From positions 1 through 64,000 of the forward strand of contig JAPYMA010000494.1 in assembly GCA_035041965.1 (NCBI GenBank): DNA of 64,000 bases, in the 5' to 3' direction. Position 1 is the stretch's first letter. Each line of letters starts with the position of its first letter. Below the pieces are notes generated by a model. It saw nothing but the letters and a program-made list of their open reading frames with translations. It searched no databases and was not told the DNA's origin. This DNA comes from Anisakis pegreffii (taxonomy: Eukaryota; Nematoda; Chromadorea; Rhabditida; Anisakidae). This document shows positions 43,530-56,100 of this stretch, in pieces. Made by a program: the position numbers and the translations under genes.

Positions 43530-44165
43530 ATGTTACTGTTACTGGCTAAAGCTGAGCATCTTTGTAAACTCGTCCGACAAAATATATTCTTTTCTGAAAG
43601 TAGAGAATCTGAAGAATAGGATGATGCAGTGCAAAACTGAGAGTACCCTTAGTTTAGAATGGTGACCATGATATTGCCCATTTCCTGTATACGTTGACCA
43701 AAGCAGATACAATGAGTTCAAATGAGCGCCTTAACTCCACGAGATGGCTTCAGAAAATCATCAATATTACTTGGAGTAAACGAAACCGCCCGGTAACATA
43801 TATAATTTTCTGAAACTAGAGAATCTGGAGAATCCGATGGTTAACAGAAACAAGCACGTTGTAGGGCAAACCTGAGAGTACCGTTGGTTTGAAAATGGTG
43901 ATCCTCATATTGTTAGTGCTTTGTATACATTGATCTATACAGATACAATGTACTGCAATGAACGACTGAGCTACTTGAAGTGGTTTCAGGAAATCCTCAA
44001 TATTACTTGGAGTGAACGGAATCGCCTGACAACACATATGTTCTTCTGAAAGTAGAGAATCTGGAGAATACGATGGCTGACAGAAACACAGCATGTTGCA
44101 GTGCAAACCTGAGAGTACCGTTGGTTTGAAAATGGTGATCCTAATATTTCAAGCGCTTTGTATAT
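43530..44165. repeat. Satellite-like tandem array, about 2.7 units of 216-236 bp
   Basis: The marker CTGAAAGTAGAGAATCTG (one variant CTGAAACTAGAG) recurs at 43594, 43810 and 44046. Between markers the units repeat AACCTGAGAGTACC, TTGGTTTGAAAATGGTGATCCT, a TATACATTGATCTATACAG-type inner palindromic stretch, and AATATTACTTGGAGT. Units differ by scattered substitutions. The same family recurs at 61499-61850. Confidence 0.85.
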
Positions 44166-44632
44166 TGGAAATTTCCCTTTGGAATTCATTCCAACAACAA
44201 TAAAAACTGCAAAGGGGAATGAGACGTTCCCGGTATCGAAAATGTTGCATTTACTCAAGTATTCAACTGTATGACCTTGATACTGTTTCTGTCTTCAATA
44301 AGTTTTGATTGTTCATTCGGTAGTCACAACAAAAGCGTTTAAGAAGTTTATGTGAAATGAAAGGACAATCTCAAAGAGTTAAGAGGATGTATTTTGTCAT
44401 AAGTCATTAATTCGTCTTTTGTGACTATTCACATTTCAATTAATATTTCTCATATGCGCACTTCTGATGCGAAAGCACTTTAAATGTTTCTGTTAAAGTA
44501 TTCAAGAGCCAATCACTTCATATTCTTGCGGAATAATTCTATTTAATCTCTTGTCCTTACTCAATCTGAATACGTATCTCCTTGTTGCCGACAACAAAAT
44601 GTTTTTCGAGTGATGCGGTTCTAATCGCGCTA

Positions 44633-44703
44633 ATTGACTTCGAAATCACCCTTGATTTCGAATTCAATAGATTCAAGTCAATAGATATGATTTCGAAGTC
44701 AAT
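44633..44703. repeat. 16-bp perfect inverted repeat with related inner repeats
   Basis: ATTGACTTCGAAATCA at 44633-44648 is the exact reverse complement of 44688-44703. The 39-base spacer contains further pieces of the same word (TTGATTTCGAATTCAA and TTCAAGTCAATAG), so the region is built from one motif in both orientations. Confidence 0.75.
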
Positions 44704-46282
44704 GAAAATAGATAGACGATTCATTTCACAATATAAGATCAGTTAGAATAATTTACGCGACTGTTTAAGGGCTGCTTTGAATGGGATTACTTTAAGAAAA
44801 AATTGTATCACATCGCTTTTTGCACTAACTGGTTTTGTTCTGTATGACCATAGACATTCCTCATGATATCCACTATGAAGTTTAAAACTGTTTGGTGTGA
44901 TGTTCATTTGTAAGATACATCGTATGTGTTTGAGTGGCGTTGTATAAGCGCTAAAGGATGATGAAATGCTTTATTGTCTTTGAATTGCATTAAGCCTCGT
45001 CACTTTTAAGTCATTCAAGTCAATCGTTTTCAAGTGTGCGCTGCATATTGTCTGTCAACATTTTGTGACAAGTGGCAAACAATAATTTTGTAACAATACA
45101 AAAGCTAGTTAATGTGTTGTTGACTCAGGTTCCCTCAGTTCTTATTTAATACCAACATCTTTAGATCACTCCAAATTTCACCTCAGTGACCGTGTTTCAT
45201 TTCATTTTCCAATTCTCTTTCCGCATTTCTTTGATTCTTGATAACATATCTTCTCATCATTGTGATCGTCATTTTGGGGTGCTTCTCTTCTTTGTTATCG
45301 TTTCAGACTTTGAAGTCTTGTTTTGATCTTGGTAGATATGACATTAGTAGGTATCCTTTAAAAATTTCCATATGGCCATGTGTGAATTATTGGATGGAAT
45401 TCACAGGCTGCAGAAGGATATTGATAAATTGAATGAGTGTTAAAACTCATTTGTGGGTACAGTTCGTCCCGACTTTTGGTATTCTAATATTAAACGATTC
45501 CGAAAGAATTATTCTGAACCAATCGGATCTGTGAACTATGTTGCATGAAAAAGGATGATCAGCATTGATCATAATGATGTTTGGTCGCAGGACATTCAAA
45601 ATAAGCAGTTCATCCGTTCGTAATGCATGATCAGGCATCAATTGGTACAGATTAAGGACAAATTCTCTCTTCAATATCCAGAGCAATGATACTATTAGCG
45701 CCCAGTAATAATAATAATAAAAATAAGTACTTAATTGTTGTTTATGTTTCATGATATGAAGCGGGCTGTGAATAGCCATCAGTAACTGTTATCATCCGTA
45801 TATAATTATCAAGAACTTTACCAAACATATTATTTCATCATCTTAATTTATATCTTTTTTGAGGGAGAAACAGCTGACATAGAAACGTTTGAAACGGCTG
45901 AATGCCCGTGAAGTTCGGATCGTACTTCCGTTCGAAGGGACTGGTCTGTCGATAGTACTAATCGGCTTTGTGTCGTTTTATGTGAGCAATGCACAGATAA
46001 GAAGTGATTTGAGTTGAATTTTATTCATGAATGATAATATCCGGTGTATAATATTGTCTGTTATAATCTGACTCAATGTGATGATTGCTTATAACATGAA
46101 ACTTTTGTAACATTCATTTTGCTTAATTTATTGACGTACTGTTTATTTATTTTGTAGAATATAGTCTATTTCATTTTTTTGATTGGTTGATGGCTACTGT
46201 ATAAATAATTCTTATGCTTTTGGGAGAAATTTACTTTTTGTTGAAGAAGCAGTGAATGTTCCGTTAAGTTTTACGGAAGTAG

Positions 46283-46370
46283 TTGCATTGGCATTATAAA
46301 GTTGAGTTGCATTAGCACTATAAAGTAGCATTTAGGTGGCATTATAAAGTTGCATTAGCATTAGCATTAT
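46283..46370. repeat. Short imperfect tandem repeat
   Basis: The words GCATTATAAAGTTG and GCATTAGCA recur three to four times with 25-35 base spacing. No coding content. Confidence 0.6.
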
Positions 46371-49300
46371 GAATTGAACCTTTTTAGAATCTATGCAAAA
46401 TGTTCGTTTATGCAATCAATTGATTGTCACTTTGAAGTAAAGCAGTGCTGTTTTATTATGCATTTCCTTACTTCCATATGCCAGTGAATATTCAAATTTT
46501 GAATATTTTCATGCAGTTTCTGCCGTATCATGTCAAGAATAAATGAGAATGTGATTGTTGTGGATTTGGATGGATCGTGCGTGATTCGTAATCATTTCGA
46601 TAGGTCGCCAGAATTGGAACTAACAATACAATAAATCTTTTGTTGGAATGATTGATGATCTCATATCGCAGTGAAGAAAATCATGCGAATTGTATAAGGT
46701 GAGATATGGAACAATTCGAATCATCGTTTATTTTTATGAGAAATCATCAGAATATTAGTGAGAATGATGAACACGTTGGAAAATTATTTCAGAATCGTGT
46801 GGAATTAAATGTGAGATATAATGATAGACAAATTTTCGTTACGTGACAATAAATCACTGAGTGGATGTGATATTTGCATGCATTTTACAAGGAATCTCTA
46901 ATTATTATCACAAGCAAGTCCTTTCTGATCGCAGAGAAACCTTTAAGTAATTCGGAAATCTCCTTTCAGTTTCATCTATCGTTCGATATACATACTTAAT
47001 TTGCCCCCTCGAACTCGTAATCGTTCAATGCATGAAGTTTTGGCTGTTCGAATCCTGATCTTTTAAATATTTTTCTGTTGGTATATCAAGTTCCAATAGT
47101 ATATTATTATGATATGAATACATGTGAACTCACTTGTAGTGTTTTATCCATTTTTGCAGGGTTTCATGTTCGCTTGCTGCATTTCTCTTGAATCGAGGAG
47201 CGTTTCAATCGAAAGGGCGTTTGGACAAATCAATGAACGCATTTATTCATTGCTCATAAAGCAAATCTATTGTAAACATAAATCATTGTAAAATGATATG
47301 CTGCTTATTCGCTTCATGTAATGATTATGCTTTAGCATATATGACTATATACGAGTTGGTTTTGAGATAAACTATACAGCATTAGAGATCAGCAATAATG
47401 AAGGTGTTATAGTGGTTGTTATCTTGTGATTTATGTCTTCACTGAATCAAATATCTGCATGATAGGATATGTGCTATGTGCAACTAAACTAATCCATAAA
47501 ATCATCAAATAAGCAATTCCTTCTTTATTTAGCCTCGAACGACTATTATTCAACTATTATTCATCATCGACTCTAATCATTCATTCATCAATTCTTATTT
47601 TAATGCATCTCTAATGATCCATCTCGCACTTGAATTCTCATCCGAACTACACCAGAACGACCTACTACTCTTAATACCTTAACATTCCATATTGTACTAT
47701 TCACTATTGGTTACTTCATAGTTATAACTTGGAAGCATTTCCGCTCGAAGTAAGATACTCGAAGCATAAAATGTAGTCAATCAATAGTGAAGCATAAAAT
47801 CAAATCAGTTTATCATTAGCACACTGGCATCAATTTCCCTCAATTTAAACATTTTTTTCATGAGATCAAATGGCTGACTAAATTTACATAGAAAAATTTC
47901 AGCCTATCAATTTCCAGAGAAATTTGTTCGAGCATAAAGCATTTCTTAACGTTCAGTGACTTTTGGGGCATGAATGTAGACTATCTTTTTTGCTGCTTTG
48001 AAAATAAAGGATTAATGAGTGGCACTGATTCATCAGCTAATATGAGATCTCATAAAAATGTCATTTATGGTAGCCGGATGAGATCGGACCGGATATGTGC
48101 TACGTGCTGCATGCATGTGCAATCGTTTCGGCATTAAGCCACTGCTTCCATCGATTGCGTCGGACGCCTTCTGAATCACTCTAATCGTATCATTATGTTA
48201 TTATTTATTGCTTCATTACTGCTGGAACAGATGCACCATCTCGACAGCACTTTTAAGAGAGTCATGCAAGAAGCGATCAATAAAAGTGGATATTCTGAGT
48301 GGATCAGTCGGATTATTCGACAAGGAACTTCATGTTCAACGACAAAGAATCTTTTTGCTGTAAATTTTAACAATGAAGTGATTAAAAGTATCAGATCGCG
48401 ATCCATACAATATTATTCATTTCTGTATCATTTATTACCTCTTCATTCCATCAATTCGTTGACCATATGTGATAGTTGCAACTGATAAATGGAAGAAAAT
48501 GACATAAAATATATTCTATAAAAATTGAGATGTCTTGTTACTGAGGTTTCAAAAGAATAAGTCCCAATGGGAATCATACAGACAAATTGTCAACTTATTC
48601 CTAGGCGTCATCATTGAGAGGTAAATTGTTGACAGTAATGTGCGGGGTATTTTTGCTCGATAGCCATCAACACTGATCTGCACAAATAATGTACTTTTAA
48701 AATGCCTGCAGTGAAAGTGATTTGGATAAATTCGGATAATGTGAAATATTCGAAGTGACTCCAATTTTTTTCAAGCCTCCACAATTATTTTCAAGTGTCT
48801 TCCTTTGCAGTAGCTTGCAAGGACTTCCTGGATCACACTATTAAAAAAGCATAAGTTTTGCTGAACAGAACGAAAAAATCAGCAGGGAAAAATGCAATAA
48901 AAATAATGCATAAGAAGTCAACGTAATGAACTCAAACGATTTCACAATCATCAAATAATCATTAAAATAAATTGAAGAGCTACTTTGAGCTGAGCAGCAA
49001 GCGGAGGAATACAGAGGAACACAGCAACTTCAACTGAACATTTCATTATTCAGCAAGTGATAAAACTATTGATCAGTACAAATGTGAATGTTTTTTGTTG
49101 CTGATATGATATGGTTCACTATCACTAGTAACAACAACAACAACAACTGTTTCGTGGGTTTATATTTCAGTTCTCATCCGCAAATAGTGCGCCTGAGATC
49201 ATCATCGTAAACTCTTATTTCCCTTTTTCCCCCAAAAAAATTTTCATTACTATTTATTTTACTCTCTCTTATCTTACTATTCCACAAACACATCAACGAT

Positions 49301-50020
49301 CAGGATGCATTTGAGAAACACTCAAAAAATTTCGTTTCCATTTCAAGCAAAGCGCTGCAGTTATATTCTTGACAGCAAATCTTCCACAGATACCGTACTC
49401 CTTACCACTATTTATCTTTCGCATTCGTCATTTATGTTACTATTAGTCATCGCTTTCAAACGATAGCAATCACTCGCAATAATTCCGAAATCTAATCAAC
49501 AGGAAAATGTCCGGATTACGATATCGCAATGACAGTAGTTAGCGATGGATGAATCACATCGTACTTTTGCATTATTTTACATTCGTCAGTAAACAAATGA
49601 ATCGAATAGAGTTCATTGCGTTATGTAATGCTGCTGAGCAACGAGTTTAGAAACTCATTTGACGTCACCAGGCATCCTTTTGTGCGTAACTGAAATATGA
49701 TTCAGATTGTGAGTGCAGATGGTTGATTGATTGGAATATTTGAGGTAATACGGCGATGACGTTGATGAAATGAGGTGGTAAACTGATGCGTTTTGCAGTT
49801 GAGTGAGGAATGCTGGAATCATCAGAAACGTTCTGAGGGGAAAAGTCTTTTATGCGTAGCCGATGGTTGATCCATCGTCCAAATATGGTAGTTGAGGTTC
49901 GGGATGATAGAAGAGGAATTGGAACGGAATAGAATGAGAATGAGGAATTTGAGTGAGAGAATCGAGTAAAATATTAGAGGTGGAGTCAACAAATGACAGC
50001 CGATGAGGCAACCAACTGGT

Positions 50021-50028
50021 TATAAAAG
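50021..50028 (+). promoter_or_regulatory. TATA-box candidate of the aerolysin-like gene
   Basis: TATAAAAG lies 73 bases upstream of the ATG at 50101, followed by an unusually GC-rich short leader (GGGCGGAGCGCG). The spacing fits a TATA-driven transcript with a short 5' leader. Support is sequence only. Confidence 0.3.
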
Positions 50029-50100
50029 CATGCGGATAGGGCGGAGCGCGTTTCGGCGACGTTTAAGCCAACGTATTGGTATCGTTGCATTGTGAACACG

Positions 50101-53100
50101 ATGGCACAGAATCACGTAGATGTGGATGCGCTTTTGGAAGATTATGCATGGAGACATTTTCGGGATATTCAAAGTTTGCGGAAGACAAGATTGGATGATT
50201 TTAAGAATCTGGAACGAGATGACGTCGAATTCGTTCTGGTGAGTGCTTTTCATAAATCTGAAAGTGTGGCGAAAAATTAAAATCCCTTGATAATCCTGGA
50301 GGAGGATATTTCCATTTTTTTTCTTGTGCTTGAAGTTTGCAGTATCACCGTAGAAGTTATTTGATTTAGTGTATGGTTTTGCGTACAATAGGTAAGGCCG
50401 CGTAATCTGTATCTTTTACAGATCACGGTAGGATAAGATTTTTGCAATCAATCGCAATTGTTTGGTGAAATTAAGTTGTCGTGTTTCATGCATAAACTCC
50501 CTTCAGAATGATTTCTGAATTCAGTTTTTCTGTAATCATTGTAATATGCTTGTATATTTATTTACTCGCTGAATTTTCAACAAAATTGACTTCTGCTGAT
50601 AATTCATCATAAAGCTTTATCTAAATGCGATGGTTTCGGTTCATTCATGAAGCCATCCTGGATATTCTTCTACTCTCTCTTAAAGTTAAATTATCATCGC
50701 ATTTTTAATTGATCATCACTCTTTCATTGCGGCGATATTTTTGCTCACAATGATCAGAAAGTATCACTGTCGAATCAATAAGTCAGTCCAAAAAACGACT
50801 GCTTATATCTCATCGTATAGTACATAGCGATAACAATCAAGCACTTTTCACAAAAAACTATGCCAATCATTTTTCTGTGTTCTATTTAATCAGTTTAGTC
50901 TTGCAAAAAGATACCTTTCGTTCGTCCTTATCAGAAGCGAATTTCATTTTCAAAATAAATCCCACTCCAATCTCTTCCGTCATCGCTTGAAACACCATAT
51001 TGCAGTCGATTTCAAAGCCATAATATGCTAAATATCACTATTTTACTCAACGATAATATTGAGTAAATACTCTATCATGAATGTTTAACAATATTGTTTA
51101 ACATAATGATTTGTTTGTGTATTGATTGAGATTCAATTGGATATGCGAGTGTAAGAGGATAGGATAAATCTACAAAGTTGAGAAGAAGGAATTTAGTTTG
51201 TTAGTTCGCTTATTTACAAGCCATTCAAAAGCTGTTCAAACTTTACGAACATAAGTGTTTGATTGCATTCGGATTGCAGCATTCGGTTATCGATATTACA
51301 GGCAGACAGGCACATTACGACGACGAACAATGTGTTTGCTTGTTTCATTTCTTTCCAATACAATCTGAATCAATCGTTTTGTTTTCCACTGAATATCTCC
51401 CACCGAACATTAGTCAGTCTTCTGCTGTTGCTTTTCGATAATCAATTACAATCAACGGTGCCTGACCGATCGTATCATCAGCCTTTCATGATGCAGATAG
51501 TAAAGCACTACAAAGAAGGGAACGGAAAACATTATATTTCTTTATAAACAGCCAACAAAAATTATTCATTTCGATAGTTTTTCACATTTCATCTCAGCAA
51601 GACGTCTGAAATCTTTGTTCAGATGTACCAAAAGATTTAGTATCACCTATGTACTAGACGGGTTATTGACTAATGAATAATTCTGGAAACTCAGATTATT
51701 TCTAGCCATAGAAAGTATTCTTTTCGATGAAACGAGCAGTTTGCGGTGTGAAATTATAGACAATTTTCAAACTTACTGAAAAATTTAGCTGATACGTTGA
51801 TGTCAGCCTTTACATAAGTGCATCTAACGATCGATTTTTCCAGTAAGCGCTAGGATTTGCAGTAGATGCCGTATGTATGGATGGCACTCCCCATATACAT
51901 CAGCAATTTGCTTCCTCACGATTCTATGGATTCTGACTTGTATAACTCCTGAGGCAGCTTCATCTACACGCTCTTTTGCGATCATCTTTTGCTTGCCACT
52001 CTCATTCAATGACATTCATTTCTCTGCATTTTGAAATCTCACGATGGGCATTGGCTAAAGTGAATGTTTTAGAGGATTACGGTTGCTCTGCTTTTATGAG
52101 CATGTAAGGATTACTTGTTGTTTGAGGCGCATTCCATCGCTTTCAATGCTTTAAAAGGAATGAAATGTTCAGGAATATATATGCTTTTAATAATGATAAT
52201 TAGATTGATTTGACTGGCTCAGAATAGTGATAACTCTTATGAAATCCGATGTTTCAAATGAAATGAGATGGCTCTATTCGATTTAAAATCCACTCCTTCG
52301 AAACTGTGAATGTTCAGGTAAATTTAGCTTTTGATATTATCTTAGCTAGTGAATCATCGTTTGTTGCGGATTAGAAAATATTAGGGAAGAAATAAGATAA
52401 GTGTACACGATATCAATTGATCGATAAAAAATCGGTTTGTGTGCAGATGCTCTTAATAATCAAACTCTGAGGATTAATGATATTATCGCTAAGAAATTGA
52501 AGTGCAGCAGTGATATTCAATTGCAAAGTTGCATTGGTATCTAGTGATAAGATTATATTTTCATTTATCAGCTACAACTGATATGAATTATCAAAGGAAC
52601 TGAATCATTCACGCAAATGAACGAAACGACCTGGCTTCCAGCAAATTGAATTCAACTGAGTGGTTCCCGTCAAGATATAAGGTTATTATAGATTAGCAAT
52701 AGGAAGTTGTACTGATCAGTCTTAATCAATAAGTGTGACTCAACATATTAATCGATGCAGCAATGTTAATCACCTGAAGATGTTATTTCAAGGAACGTTC
52801 AACGTTGTGATAAGAAAAATGTTTTTGATAATAAATGAGGCAGCTTGAAAAGTTTCGCTACGGCAAAATTCATCTCATACTATTGGAATTCTACAACTTA
52901 TAGGCGTCTTTGGAAGCATTCGAAAGAATATCGAAACTTTTTAAAGGGGTAATTAATTTAACGATTATAATTTACCCTACGGATGAAGACAGGTCGAAAA
53001 AACGTTTGAAAACATTGCCGTTGATATGAATGTGCAGAAGTGTTTTAGCACTAATGAAATTTGAAGCTTTGAGGAATAAGATTCATTTCTAATTTCGAGC

Positions 53101-56100
53101 ACAATTTCATTATTCGAGCAACACTGAATAATCTAACTTTATGATGTGCTTATAAAGATTAAATATAGCATCATAATCTGCTTAGTTCGAAATAGCATTA
53201 TCGCTTTCGCGCAACGTTAATAAGTAGTATACGGTGGTACTTGAGAGGTGCGCATTGCACACGAATGGATTAACTCCAAACGTCAATACGTAATCCATTA
53301 GTGGTTGTCACACATTGAAATACCAACATAGAACCGGTCAATTCCCTATTACAGTACGTACCCATTCAGTCAAGTGAAAAATTTCAGTTAACTGATTAAC
53401 TTTTCTAAATTTCAGTTCATCACGTAATATTTTCTTTGCAATTACCTTTGTAATTCCGTATTCTACTGATCGTGAGTTTATTCTACTCAGTCACATGTTG
53501 ATCTGATGGCAGGCTATTCCTATCAACCAATAGCAAATCCACAGTTGTTGTTCATGTTTCTCACTCTTTCGTTTCATGCTATGTAAATCTGTACTGGTGA
53601 AATTCCATGGATACTATGGGATGGAATATATTTTTTGTCAGGAATTGAATCGAAAGTAACCACGAATTGTTAATGAGTAGCTTGTTCAGTGATGCATATG
53701 TTATTAGAGTTAATATCTGAATACTCGGAAATAAGCATCATAATGATAATGTTGAATGAACTGCATCGATTCGAATTGAGAGAAGTGCCAAAAAGGCATT
53801 ATTCAGTTTAATTTGTGTTCTCCGGAGCATTACAAACAAACACATTCTGACAGACAAATAGGCACATAATGAGTGGAGGAGAGTCTCAATCATTCAAATG
53901 ACAGATAGATACACAAACAAGTTAACTAACTAACTAACATACTTAGAAGCCTTTCAAGTTGTCGAGGATTTGGATGGATATATACGAGATTAGCGTAACG
54001 AAGAGAGTCTGCCTCATGCCTCGGCTCATTCGTTAGCAATATAGACAGTCTTTTAGGGAGAAAGATACCCTTTAGCGATGATAATTAACATTAATTCATC
54101 GTTATCTCCTTCACAACTTTTCTATTTTGCATCACTCAAAACAACAATTTCAATTGCAAATCAATAGTGTTGAGTGTGTTGTGCTGAATGCCGTTAATGT
54201 TGAAGAAAACATTAATTAGCGCAGTTTAACCGATAGACACTCAATGCGCTTCAATCGGAAATCAAATTAACGCTCTTTATTCAAAATTGCATTCATTAAT
54301 GCATTTCCTAGGTGATTATTCGACATTAACATACGAGATTGGAACTCGTCTAAGAATGATTTTTGATCAAATTCGAAAGTTTGATATCTCATGTGTGAAG
54401 TGATTTAGAGAAATAAATGATCATAGAAGATCAAATAACTTTAAGTCTTACTTTCCTCAAAGAAAAGTTATACCCATAACCTGGCGCTTTTTCAAAGGTA
54501 TTTTTAGAGGCCTTGCATTGAGTGAAGTTGAAGATTCAATCTTGGGACTATACAGGAAAATTCAAGTGAACTTTCAATTGTTTCAATTTCAAAATTCCTC
54601 ATTCCTGTTCTTTCGTTGATCTTGCAAAAGGCTCTCAACCGTTCATATGCAAATTGGAATGTTTGAAGCGCATTTATTTTCATGAATCGCTTCATTAAAC
54701 ATCGACTTGCATTGCTTCACAATCACAAAATCTCCTCGATCCCTTTATTGTATCCATTATGACGAAACATTGTTGTATTCTATTCTATGATTGAATGTGT
54801 TTCGGTTCACATCCTAATTGAATCGAAACGATGCTTTCAATTATACAAAAGAAGATACGAAACACCCCTTTGCTGTATCGCATGCATTTTTAGTATAACG
54901 TGCAGATTGCCTTGCAAACAAAATTGCATTTGACAATTGCATAGCAATTTTCCCAATCATTATAACAACTGTACACGTTATTCGTTTCGTTCGTTGAGGA
55001 TTTATGAGCCATTTTTTTCGGGTTCACAGCAATAAGAAAGAAAATGTACAATAAAGATTTTCCAGTCAGCAAGTCGAAGAAGTCATAAATATGAGTAATT
55101 GCAACTTTTGTGGGATGTGTCTGTGTGTCAAACGCCTTTCGCATGAACCATACTACCGACAGAAGATTGTATTTTTCGCAGTAATTGATGACTTCGTTCG
55201 GTTGCTTTCCATCGAACAATAGAACAATTTTCAAATCGCAAAATACAGTCACATGATTGCGGCCGTCTTCTAATCGTTCAAAATAAATGTCATTTCGTGT
55301 GAGTACAGCAAAATTCGAAAGTTTCACTGTGATTACGAAAAGAAAAATGTGACTTCTGCGATTCTCATGATCTATTGTGCGCTTAAAAGTGCTGGGAAAC
55401 AGTGGAGTTTCACACACAATTCGACGCTTTGATGAATCATGGAATGTAATTGATAAAGGTTTGGTCTTCATGAGATTTCCCCAGCAGATCTTTATCTACG
55501 AGCTAGACAAGTCATCAAGAGGTCATGAACACGTGAGCTAAATCTGAGCCGTGCAGTGGGCTCATATTATGAATGAGTGAGCTATTGCAAATGTGCTTAG
55601 GTTATGAGTGAGCAATATCGCTTTTCGGAAATCCCCATCGGTGATAACGAGAGAAAAATGTTGCGTCCTTGCAGAACAACTGAATAAATCACACAGCAAC
55701 TGAAAAAAATCATTCTTAATTCATCCCATCTCCTTTCTGGTCTAGAATCTCATCTTTTGAATTTATTGGTTCCCAAAACTCAAAGCACACCTTCAGCTTC
55801 GTTGGTTTGAAACTTCTTTGGTCACACTCAAAGCTGTTTACATATCTTTAGTATGAAATGACTAAAAAGTGAACTGATTTGATGCGTTATTGGATGAACC
55901 CCCATCTGTGCACATTGTAAAATGTGTTTTTGATTCAAGTGAAGCATTTGAAATGAGTGACAACGGGAAGCCGTAAATGTATTCATTGAGTTAAGCGCAT
56001 ATGGATTTGATTCGCTCATAAAGCGGAAGACATCGATTGTCTTGTTGTGCATTGTTGTTGTTGTTGTTGTTGCATTACTCTTGATTGATCCTTCGTCTGA

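Larger units (their letters stand above)
41981..50100. other. 8-kb gene-poor, repeat-bearing region
   Basis: No supported gene. It contains a decayed hAT-like element (42656-43477), an abutting satellite array (43530-44165), a 16-bp inverted repeat (44633-44703) and a small TATAAAG-rich tandem patch (46283-46370). A 96-codon frame at 48195-48485 starts with a hydrophobic run, but nothing else supports it as a secreted protein gene. Confidence 0.55.

Noticed and set aside
43816..44258. Minus-strand open frames with HCICIDQCI-type peptides, similar to one at 61331-61729
   Set aside because: The similarity comes from the underlying satellite repeat; frames are broken by unit variation and have no start or domain logic.
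47045..47060. GTTCGAATCC, a tRNA T-arm-like word
   Set aside because: No matching acceptor, D or anticodon stems upstream; no tRNA gene could be folded.
48195..48485. 96-codon frame with hydrophobic start (MLLFIASLLLEQ)
   Set aside because: Looks like a signal peptide at first, but no cleavage-site logic, cysteine pattern or exon context supports a secreted protein.
50020..50388. 122-codon minus-strand frame
   Set aside because: Shadow of exon 1 of the aerolysin-like gene on the other strand.
51824..52015. 63-codon minus-strand frame with a helical, charged reading
   Set aside because: Too short to tell from chance; no extending exon or known motif found in the host intron.
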